A stretch of 64,000 nucleotides of DNA from an uncultured Propionimicrobium sp. (lineage in GTDB: Bacteria > Actinomycetota > Actinomycetes > Propionibacteriales > Propionibacteriaceae). The notes under the pieces are model-generated. The model was not told the origin of the DNA. It made no database searches and worked only from the letters and a program-made list of their open reading frames with translations. Positions 1-6,774 of this stretch are shown here, in pieces (the first letter of the stretch is position 1; the number at the start of each line of letters is the position of its first letter). Both the position numbers and the translations under genes were made by a program. Where the stretch lies: positions 80,829-144,828 of the forward strand of contig CAMIGX010000007.1 in assembly GCA_946221385.1 (NCBI GenBank). Direction: 5' to 3'.

Positions 1-579
1 CGCAATGCCAGCTTCGGTTGCTCGCCGGGCGCCATCTGCCAACTCCCGCACGACGTCAGCCACCACCCCGACAGCGCCGTAGTCGATGCTGACGGGATCA
101 GTTCGCGGCGGCAGACCGCCAGTGTGTGACACCACATAGCCAGCGCCAAACTCAGCAGCTATGGTCACCAGATTCGGATCATGGCCAGCCCAGGTGTCAT
201 TGACGATGTCGACCAGCCCGCTCAGCTGCGCCGCGACTTCGCTGCGCCACGTGTCGACGCTAATCAGCGCGTCTGGAAATTGCTCCCGGATGCCGGTCAA
301 GACAGGCAGCAGCCGGGCCAGTTCTGCGTCCGCATCTACCCAGTCACCTTCTTGTCCGGCGCGCACCGCGCCGACGTCAATGATATCGGCGCCTTCTTCG
401 ACCAATTCCCCCACCCGCTGCAGCGCGGCGGCAGCATCCGATTTGCGTGCCGGAGCATAGAAGGAATCGTCATTGACGTTGACGATGCCCATGACGGCTG
501 GCTGGCCGGCGCTGAATTCCCGTCCGGCTAGGCGAAATAGCGTCGGAATGGGCAGCCAATCAAGCGTCGGCCAGGCCAT
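1..579 (-). CDS. FolP2-like dihydropteroate synthase homologue (3' partial)
   Basis: The reading frame runs from an ATG at 579 down to position 1 with no stop, so about 193 N-terminal residues are visible and the C-terminus lies outside the window. It reads as a DHPS TIM barrel: MGIVNVNDDSFY (canonical MGILNVTPDSF), GADIIDVGAVRAGQEG where true enzymes have a GGESTRPG loop, then SVDTWR and SHTGGLPPRT. The altered first two loops and the HTGG..PRT segment resemble actinobacterial FolP2, a paralogue that, as I recall, lacks measurable DHPS activity in mycobacteria. It ends 12 bases upstream of the leuA stop and is co-oriented with it. Family assignment is confident; a folate-synthesis role is doubtful. 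Confidence 0.8.
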   Translation of the reverse strand, partial: MAWPTLDWLPIPTLFRLAGREFSAGQPAVMGIVNVNDDSFYAPARKSDAAAALQRVGELVEEGADIIDVGAVRAGQEGDWVDADAELARLLPVLTGIREQFPDALISVDTWRSEVAAQLSGLVDIVNDTWAGHDPNLVTIAAEFGAGYVVSHTGGLPPRTDPVSIDYGAVGVVADVVRELADGARRATEAGIA

Positions 580-591
580 CAAAGGCTCCGC

Positions 592-2346
592 TCAGTTGGA
601 CTGGCTGGCACGGTTGACCGCGGACATGATCGCCAGCAGCGACGCGGTCGTGATGTCTGGGTGAATTCCGACACCCCACAGCACCTGTGCGTCGTCGGAT
701 TCACCGACCTCACATTCGACATATGCGGCAGCTTTCGAATCACCGCCGGTGCTCAACGCGTGCTCGGTGTAGTCGAGCACCCGCACCGGGAAACCGAGAT
801 CGCCCAGCGCAGCGACGAAAGCAGACACCGGGCCGTTGCCGAGTCCAGCGAATTCGCGTTCGGCGCCGTCGACCTTGAGGGTGCCTTGCAGGTGCGATAC
901 GCCGTTTTCGAAGGTGGCGCGGAAATGCACGTCCGACAGTGGCGAACTTGATTGCAGATATTCGGCGTCGAAATATTCCCAAATCTTCGCCGAGCTGATT
1001 TCGCGGCCTTCGTCGTCGGCGAATTTCTGCACCACACGCGAAAACTCGACCTGCAGGCGACGCGGCAGATCGAGCTTGTGATCAGCCTTCATCAGATAAG
1101 CCATGCCGCCCTTACCCGACTGGCTATTGACGCGGATGACCGCCTCGTAGGTGCGGCCGACGTCATGCGGATCGACGGGCAGATAGGGCGCCTCCCAAGC
1201 GACTTCGTGCAGGCCGACGCGTTGTTCTTCGGCGATCCGTTCCAGATCTTCTAGGCCCTTCTTGATCGCGTCTTGGTGGGAACCTGAGAATGCCGTGTAC
1301 ACCAGGTCGCCGGAGTAGGGCTGGCGAGCTGGCACCGGCAGACCAGTGCAATATTCGACGACGCGGCGCACCTCCCCCAGATCAGAAAAATCGATCTTGG
1401 GGTCGACGCCTTGGGTGTAGAGGTTCATGCCGAGGGTGACTAAGTCGACATTGCCAGTACGTTCGCCGTGCCCAAATAGGCAGCCTTCGACGCGATCAGC
1501 GCCAGCCATCTGGCCGAATTCAGCAGCCGCGACCGCGGTGCCGCGGTCATTGTGCGGGTGCAGCGAAATGGCTACGAATTCCCGGGACGGAATATTGCGG
1601 CAAAAATACTCGATCTGATCGGCATAGGTGTTTGGCGTGCTCATTTCGACGGTGGCTGGCAGGTTCAAAATGATTTCTCGGTCAGCATCTGGCTGCCAGA
1701 CCTCCAGCACGCCTGAACAAACTTCAAGGGCGAAATCGGTGTCAGTCTGGGTGAAAATTTCCGGGCTGTATTCGTAACCGAATTGCACGTCGGAAAGATG
1801 TTTCTCGGCAGCGTCAATGACCCAGCGGGTGCCCTGCTTGGCCAGCTGTTTGGTCTGTTCAGAAGTCATCTTGAACACCACGCGACGGAACAGTTCTGCG
1901 GTCGCGTTGTACATGTGGATCGTCGCCTGCTTCGCGCCAATCAGCGATTCGGCGGTGCGCTCGATCAGATCTTGGCGGGCTTGGGTCAGTACCGAAATGA
2001 CGACGTCATCGGGCACTGCGTCTTCTTCGATCAACGAGCGCACGAAATCGAAATCAGTCTGTGACGCAGCAGGGAAACCGATCTCGATTTCCTTGTAGCC
2101 CATCTTGACCAGCAGATCGAACATCTTGCGCTTGCGGCCCGGCGTCATAGGATCGATCAGCGCCTGGTTGCCGTCACGCAGGTCGGTGGAAAGCCAGCGC
2201 GGCGCTTTGTCCAAGGTGGCATCTGGCCAGGTACGGTCAGGCAACGTCAGCGGCTTGAATGGCGCGTAGCGCTGGAAAGGCATCGGAGTAGGCTGCTGCA
2301 GCGGGCAACCATGCGGCTTGATATTTGGTGTGGGATAGCTGTTCAT
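592..2346 (-). CDS. leuA: 2-isopropylmalate synthase
   Basis: Condenses acetyl-CoA with 2-oxoisovalerate, the first committed step of leucine synthesis. The 584 residues match the long actinobacterial form, with an N-terminal extension before the HMGL-like barrel. Visible active-site motifs are STDLRDGNQ (residues 53-61), SLHPHNDRG (261-269, metal-binding histidines) and FGHGERTGN (291-299). The C-terminal 150 or so residues, with repeated short beta/alpha stretches, correspond to the leucine-binding regulatory domain. The start ATG at 2346 follows an AGGAG-type site (CAGGAGCCC). The upstream region carries a leucine-rich leader peptide and a hairpin, so expression is probably attenuated by leucyl-tRNA supply in addition to feedback inhibition. 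Confidence 0.96.
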   Translation of the reverse strand: MNSYPTPNIKPHGCPLQQPTPMPFQRYAPFKPLTLPDRTWPDATLDKAPRWLSTDLRDGNQALIDPMTPGRKRKMFDLLVKMGYKEIEIGFPAASQTDFDFVRSLIEEDAVPDDVVISVLTQARQDLIERTAESLIGAKQATIHMYNATAELFRRVVFKMTSEQTKQLAKQGTRWVIDAAEKHLSDVQFGYEYSPEIFTQTDTDFALEVCSGVLEVWQPDADREIILNLPATVEMSTPNTYADQIEYFCRNIPSREFVAISLHPHNDRGTAVAAAEFGQMAGADRVEGCLFGHGERTGNVDLVTLGMNLYTQGVDPKIDFSDLGEVRRVVEYCTGLPVPARQPYSGDLVYTAFSGSHQDAIKKGLEDLERIAEEQRVGLHEVAWEAPYLPVDPHDVGRTYEAVIRVNSQSGKGGMAYLMKADHKLDLPRRLQVEFSRVVQKFADDEGREISSAKIWEYFDAEYLQSSSPLSDVHFRATFENGVSHLQGTLKVDGAEREFAGLGNGPVSAFVAALGDLGFPVRVLDYTEHALSTGGDSKAAAYVECEVGESDDAQVLWGVGIHPDITTASLLAIMSAVNRASQSN

Positions 2347-2396
2347 TTGACGGGCTCCTGATCGAAATTTGGTGGGGCGCCAGCCACGTCGAAACT

Positions 2397-2436
2397 CCGC
2401 AGCGAGAGGGGCTAGCGCCAGCGAGCCTCGCTGCGG
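2397..2436 (-). promoter_or_regulatory. attenuator-like hairpin in leuA leader
   Basis: On the transcribed strand CCGCAGCGAG and CTCGCTGCGG form a 10-bp stem around a 20-base loop. The left arm lies inside the leader-peptide frame just after the Leu codons. An alternative nested hairpin, GCGAG/CTCGC, could compete with it. No T-run follows, so control could be at leuA translation or through a Rho-dependent or pseudoknot mechanism and not classic intrinsic termination. Confidence 0.55.
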
Positions 2437-2468
2437 CAGCTCAGGAGCAGCACCTGGATGAAAGCCAC
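2412..2468 (-). CDS. leuL: leucine leader peptide of leuA
   Basis: A 57-base frame upstream of leuA starts with GTG at 2468 and reads MAFIQVLLLSCRSEARWR then TAG. It holds the run Val-Leu-Leu-Leu (codons GTG CTG CTC CTG), the expected ribosome-stalling signal of a branched-chain attenuator. The GTG lies about 6-7 bases after a TANNNT box, so the peptide may be translated from a leaderless transcript; no Shine-Dalgarno site precedes it. Its 3' half overlaps the left arm of the attenuator-like hairpin. Leader peptides of this type before leuA are known in Actinobacteria; that this one acts so is inference. Confidence 0.7.
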   Translation of the reverse strand: MAFIQVLLLSCRSEARWR

Positions 2469-2474
2469 GCGCTC

Positions 2475-2506
2475 ACGCTAGCACCCAAGCAGCTGCCGCG
2501 CGTCAA
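2475..2506 (-). promoter_or_regulatory. putative leuA promoter
   Basis: On the minus strand TTGACG (2506-2501) is followed after 17 bases by TGCTAGCGT (2483-2475), which contains the actinobacterial -10 pattern TANNNT as TAGCGT (2480-2475). The predicted start falls at or next to the GTG of the leader peptide. A second TTGACA occurs about 30 bases further upstream without an obvious -10 partner. Confidence 0.45.
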
Positions 2507-2575
2507 TTTCCGAGCAACGAGACAGCCATCTCGACTGTCAAGATAGCTGGCGGATGCCATCTCCCTAGGCGAATC

Positions 2576-3577
2576 TCAAAAGCCGAGCCGGTTTAGCTGC
2601 TTGGGATCGCGTTGCCAATCTTTGACGACTTTGACTTTCAAATCCAGGTGCACCGGGGTGCCGAGCAGTGCAGTGATTTGGTGTCGCGCTTGGCTGCCGA
2701 TCTTCTTGATCCGTTCCCCGCCGTGCCCGATCATGATGCCCTTTTGCGAATCACGTTCGACGATCATGGACGCGAAAATGTCCAATAATGGCTTGTCGGC
2801 TGGGCGATCTGGGCGCAGCCCCATTTCGTCAATTTCGACGGTGATCGAATGCGGCAGTTCGTCGCGCACTTCTTCTAGCGCCGCTTCCCGAATCAGTTCA
2901 GCGACGAGAACCTCGGCTGGTTCGTCGGTGGTTTCGCCGTCGGGATAGTAGGCGGGGCCGGGCGGCAGCATCGAGATCAGCACATTAGCGACGTCATCGA
3001 CCTGCGCACCGCTCGCCGCTGAGCAAGGCACGATGTGTTCATATTCGACGCCGAGCTTTTCCTGCATTTGGTCGATTTCGACCAGATGCTCCAATAATCG
3101 GTCGCGCGAAACCAGGTCGGTCTTGGTGGCGATCGCTATCATCTTCGGGCGCTTTTCTAGTTTGGCGAGCTCGCCGACCAGGAATTCGTCACCTGGGCCG
3201 ATCTTTTCGTTGCTGGGCAGGGTGACGCCGACGACGTCCACCTCGCTCCAGGTGTCATAGACCAAGTCATTGAGCCGTTCTTGCAGTAACGAGCGCGGCT
3301 TGGAAAGACCGGGAGTGTCGATGATGATCAGTTGCGCGTCTGGCCGGGTGACGATGCCGCGCACCGCATGCCGGGTGGTCTGCGGCTTAGAGGAAGTGAT
3401 CGCGACCTTCTGGCCGACTAGCGTGTTCGTCAGCGTCGATTTGCCGGCATTCGGTCGGCCGACGAAGCATGCAAAGCCCGACTTGAAGTCAGGATTTTGC
3501 GCGACGTGCGCGTCAATTTCTTGCCGCTCGAGCGCGTCAAAATCGAAGTTCGTCGGGTCAAAGGGCTCGCTCATCAT
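2576..3577 (-). CDS. era: GTPase Era, 16S rRNA/30S assembly factor
   Basis: Era binds the 3' end of 16S rRNA and GTP during small-subunit maturation. The 333-residue frame shows G1 GRPNAGKST (40-48), G3 DTPG (87-90), G4 TKTD (151-154), and a C-terminal KH domain with GHGGERIKKIG, as in the family. The N-terminus carries a roughly 30-residue acidic extension before the G domain. Two adjacent ATGs (3577 and 3574) follow a GGAGG site, and the second has the better spacing. The gene overlaps the 3' end of the CNNM/CBS gene by four bases, so the two are probably translationally coupled in the phoH-ybeY-CNNM-era operon. Confidence 0.96.
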   Translation of the reverse strand: MMSEPFDPTNFDFDALERQEIDAHVAQNPDFKSGFACFVGRPNAGKSTLTNTLVGQKVAITSSKPQTTRHAVRGIVTRPDAQLIIIDTPGLSKPRSLLQERLNDLVYDTWSEVDVVGVTLPSNEKIGPGDEFLVGELAKLEKRPKMIAIATKTDLVSRDRLLEHLVEIDQMQEKLGVEYEHIVPCSAASGAQVDDVANVLISMLPPGPAYYPDGETTDEPAEVLVAELIREAALEEVRDELPHSITVEIDEMGLRPDRPADKPLLDIFASMIVERDSQKGIMIGHGGERIKKIGSQARHQITALLGTPVHLDLKVKVVKDWQRDPKQLNRLGF

Positions 3578-4860
3578 GCCTCCACGAGCTCGGTGTCAAC
3601 GTCGTCTTCAGATTCTTCGGGTTCGGGCGCGAGCGAGACCAGCACGGTGTCGATCTGGTGACGGCGGGCGGTAGCGCGCTCAGCGATGATCGAAATGCCT
3701 TGCCAGACGACCTCGGAGCCTGGAATCGGGACGCGATTGAGCTCCTTGGCCATCAGTCCGCCGACGGTCTCGACGTCCTCGTCTTCGACCTCTAGACCGA
3801 ATAGTTCACCCATGTCGTCTACGGCCATCCGCGACGAAATCCGGAAGACGCCAGGCTCGACTTCTTGCACCAGATCGGGTTCGGCGTCGAATTCGTCAGT
3901 GATTTCGCCGACGATCTCTTCGACCAGGTCTTCCATCGACGCGAGCCCGGCGACGCCGCCGAATTCGTCAACGACGATGACCAGATGATTGCGGCTGATC
4001 TGCATTTCGCGCATCAGATCGTCGACCGGTTTGGAGTCGGGGACGAAAGCCGCCGGCCGCATGATCGAATCGACGGTCTGCGTCTTTTCGGCGTCCGGAT
4101 TGTCATAGACCCGACGCATCGCGTCCTTGACGTAGAGCACGCCGAGGATCTCGTCGATGTCTTTACCGACGACCGGAATGCGGCTGAAACCAGACCGCAG
4201 CGCCAGCGAAAGGCCTTGTCGCAGCGTCTTATCGTGCTCGAGGAAGACGATATCGGTGCGTGGCACCATGACCTCGCGCACTAGTGTGTCGCCCAGTTCG
4301 AAGACCGATTTGATCATTTCGCGTTCGCCTTCGGACGCTTCGGCGATCATTTCAGCTTCGGCACTGAGCGGTCCGTCAGCCCAGCCGGGGCCTGGGGTGA
4401 TGGCATTGGAGAACCAGATCAGCAGCTGACAAATCGGCCACAAGATCCGGTAGAGCACCGTCAAGAAACGCCCGGACGCACACGCGATGCGGTCTTCGTG
4501 CAGCCGGCCAAGCGTTTTAGGCACGACCCACCAAGCGGTGAACGAGATGATCGCAATGACGAGGATCGACAGCGTGAACTTCGCCCATAGCGCCATGTCG
4601 GTGGTGAAGAACAGCGCAAAGATCAAGACCATTGAGCCGATCTCAGACAAGATCCGCAGCAAGGTCGCGGCGGTCAGTTCGGGAGCTGGGTCGTCAGTGA
4701 TTTCCTTGACTGCTGCCGAACCCTTGCGGCCCTCTTCGACGAGCCGATCGGCGCGGGTGGGCGTCATCGCCTGATAGGCAGTCTCGACGCACATCATCAG
4801 CATCGCGACGACGCCGAAGACGATCGCTAAAGCGAGCCAGATCCATTGATCGGTGCTCAT
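3574..4860 (-). CDS. CNNM/CBS-domain transporter-associated protein (HlyC/CorC family)
   Basis: The 428-residue protein has an N-terminal DUF21/CNNM membrane region with about four hydrophobic segments in the first 150 residues. Two CBS repeats follow (REVMVPRTDIVFLE near 205 and RPAAFVPDSKPVDDLMREM further on), then a CorC_HlyC domain ending in an acidic tail. Relatives are implicated in Mg2+/Co2+ homeostasis or efflux; older databases call them hemolysins, which is misleading. In Actinobacteria the gene sits between ybeY and era as here, overlapping both by four bases. Its link to ribosome assembly neighbours is positional only. Confidence 0.9.
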   Translation of the reverse strand: MSTDQWIWLALAIVFGVVAMLMMCVETAYQAMTPTRADRLVEEGRKGSAAVKEITDDPAPELTAATLLRILSEIGSMVLIFALFFTTDMALWAKFTLSILVIAIISFTAWWVVPKTLGRLHEDRIACASGRFLTVLYRILWPICQLLIWFSNAITPGPGWADGPLSAEAEMIAEASEGEREMIKSVFELGDTLVREVMVPRTDIVFLEHDKTLRQGLSLALRSGFSRIPVVGKDIDEILGVLYVKDAMRRVYDNPDAEKTQTVDSIMRPAAFVPDSKPVDDLMREMQISRNHLVIVVDEFGGVAGLASMEDLVEEIVGEITDEFDAEPDLVQEVEPGVFRISSRMAVDDMGELFGLEVEDEDVETVGGLMAKELNRVPIPGSEVVWQGISIIAERATARRHQIDTVLVSLAPEPEESEDDVDTELVEA

Positions 4861-5336
4861 CGCTGGCCCTCTCCCGTGGCCATTCCGGCGCGATGTTCAT
4901 GCCAGCCGGCGATGATCTTGTCATTGAGGCCAAACATGACGGCTTTTTCTTGCGGCTCGGCGTGATCGTGGCCGAGCAGATGTAGCAGCCCGTGAATCAG
5001 CAGATAGTCGATTTCGTCTTGCGGTTCGCGGCCGTTTTCGGGGGCTTGGGCCGAGGTGAATTGCGGGCAAATGACGATGTCGCCGAGCAGTCCACGCGGG
5101 GCTGGTTCGTCTGGGTCGGGCGCGCGCATTTCGTCCATCGGGAAGCTCAACACGTCGGTCGGGCCGGGCAGCCCCATGAAACGCTCGTGGTAGCTGGCCA
5201 TGACGTCTTCGTCGACGAGGATGATGTTGAGGTCAGCTTGCGGGTGAATGCGCAAGGTCTGCAGCGCGTAGCCCGTCAATTGCAGCAGCCGGCGTTCGTC
5301 GACCTCGGCGCCAGATTCATTGGAGACGTCGATCAT
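4857..5336 (-). CDS. ybeY: endoribonuclease YbeY, rRNA maturation factor
   Basis: A zinc-dependent single-strand RNase used in 16S rRNA 3'-end processing and ribosome quality control. The 159-residue frame has the signature HGLLHLLGHDH (115-125), whose three histidines (115, 119, 125) bind the metal, preceded by the typical GPTDVLSFPMDE segment (58-69). Length matches the family. It overlaps phoH upstream and the CNNM gene downstream by four bases each, the usual phoH-ybeY-CNNM-era arrangement. Confidence 0.96.
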   Translation of the reverse strand: MIDVSNESGAEVDERRLLQLTGYALQTLRIHPQADLNIILVDEDVMASYHERFMGLPGPTDVLSFPMDEMRAPDPDEPAPRGLLGDIVICPQFTSAQAPENGREPQDEIDYLLIHGLLHLLGHDHAEPQEKAVMFGLNDKIIAGWHEHRAGMATGEGQR

Positions 5337-6367
5337 CGCTGGCCCCTGCCTTTGAACTCGCGGGCGGTACGTTCGCCGAGGGTCTCGGCCAAGGTGGCGT
5401 CATAGCGGTCATAGGCAGCGACGATCTGCCCGACCAGCCGGTGACGGACGACGTCGTGGCTAGTCAGCTGGCAAAAAGCGATGTCATCGATGTCAGCCAA
5501 GATGTGCTGCACGGCGCGCAAGCCGCTGGGCACTCCGCCCGGCAGGTCGATCTGGGTGATGTCGCCGGTGACGACGATCTTGGAGTTGAAACCAAGTCGG
5601 GTGAGGAACATCTTCATCTGTTCCATCGAGGTGTTTTGGGCCTCGTCGAGGACGATGAAAGCGTCGTTCAGCGTGCGGCCGCGCATATAGGCCAGCGGCG
5701 CGACCTCGATGACGCCGCTAGTCAGCAGCTTGGGCACCGAATCGCGGTCTAAGAAGTCGTGCAGCGCGTCATAAAGCGGACGCAAGTAGGGGTCGATCTT
5801 GTCGTTGAGCGTGCCGGGCAGGAAACCGAGCCGCTCGCCGGCTTCGATCGCTGGCCGGGTCAAGATGATTCGGCTGATCTGCTTGGCTTGCAGCGCTTGG
5901 ACGGCCTTGGCCATCGCCAGGTAGGTCTTGCCGGTGCCGGCTGGTCCGATGCCGAAGGTCAGCGTGTGCTTGTCGATCGCGTCGACGTAGCGCTTCTGGT
6001 TCAGCGTCTTGGGGCGGATGGTCTTGCCGCGGGTGGAGAGGATGTCTTGGGTCAACACTTCGGATGCTGAGACTTCTGCGTCAGCAGTGCTCATGTCGAC
6101 GATGCGCGTCACCGATTCCTTGTTTAGCCGCTGTCCAGAACGAATCACAGCGAACATCTGACGCAACACCTCAAGGGCGAGGTCGACGTCAGATTGAGCG
6201 CCGGTGACGGTGATGTCGGATCCACGGACGTGCAAGTCAGCGTTGAGTTTCGTCTCGAGCAGCCGCAGGAATTCGTCCCGCGGTCCAAGGACGTTGATGA
6301 GGTCGATATTGGCCGGCACCCGCATGGTCTGCGTGACGGCTTCGTCATTGGTGGGCGCAAGAGTCAA
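5333..6367 (-). CDS. phoH: PhoH-like ATPase
   Basis: Cytoplasmic P-loop ATPase of the PhoH/YbeZ family, the functional partner of YbeY in RNA metabolism. Walker A is GPAGTGKT (141-148 from the TTG used here) and Walker B is FIVLDEAQNT about 95 residues later. A KH-like N-terminal region precedes the ATPase. The start is uncertain. TTG at 6367 has no ribosome-binding site, whereas a perfect GGAGG lies just before an in-frame CTG at 6409, adding 14 residues (LSKPESAGAETGQP). The gene opens the phoH-ybeY-CNNM-era operon. Confidence 0.93.
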   Translation of the reverse strand: MTLAPTNDEAVTQTMRVPANIDLINVLGPRDEFLRLLETKLNADLHVRGSDITVTGAQSDVDLALEVLRQMFAVIRSGQRLNKESVTRIVDMSTADAEVSASEVLTQDILSTRGKTIRPKTLNQKRYVDAIDKHTLTFGIGPAGTGKTYLAMAKAVQALQAKQISRIILTRPAIEAGERLGFLPGTLNDKIDPYLRPLYDALHDFLDRDSVPKLLTSGVIEVAPLAYMRGRTLNDAFIVLDEAQNTSMEQMKMFLTRLGFNSKIVVTGDITQIDLPGGVPSGLRAVQHILADIDDIAFCQLTSHDVVRHRLVGQIVAAYDRYDATLAETLGERTAREFKGRGQR

Positions 6368-6406
6368 AGGTTGGCCAGTTTCAGCACCGGCACTTTCAGG
6401 TTTAGA

Positions 6407-6418
6407 CAGGGTTCCTCC
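6407..6418 (-). promoter_or_regulatory. Shine-Dalgarno site facing a CTG codon before phoH
   Basis: The transcribed strand reads GGAGGAACCCTG. The strong site is four bases from CTG (6409-6407), which is in frame with phoH and has no closer ATG, GTG or TTG. Either CTG is a rare initiation codon here or the real start was an ATG altered by one base. Confidence 0.45.
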
Positions 6419-6774
6419 ACGTGACGAAATACGCTTTCAGTCTACCGCGCGTCGGCAGGTGTGCCGCCGAGTCGCTCCCCCGACGCGCGGGGCGTCAGCG
6501 ATCGCCCTTAAGGTTAACGAAAGAAATCCCCGCATAGGCGCCGTGCTGGAGCAAGATTCCGCGCCCGCTCCGGACGAGTTTTTGGTATCGAGTGACTACT
6601 CATGCCGTGCCGTAGTGAGCAAATTGGGATGGAGCTCCATTTTGCTGTCGAGCATGAGCTCTCCGAGGACATTCTTCGATCTAAGTGGGGGCCTCGGCGC
6701 TGACCACGAGAGGCGACGGGCGAGTCGGCTACAAACGGTCACAGGCGTTCAACGAGTTGTACCTTCCTTTTTAT
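6419..6774. other. gap between phoH and the type III R-M operon
   Basis: About 350 bases without a convincing gene on either strand. The left part should hold the phoH promoter. The right part ends directly at the res stop codon. No terminator hairpin with a T-run is evident after res. Confidence 0.5.

Noticed and set aside
6604..6774. Possible short gene between phoH and res
   Set aside because: The available frames have no ribosome site, no family resemblance and overlap the res 3' end in antisense.
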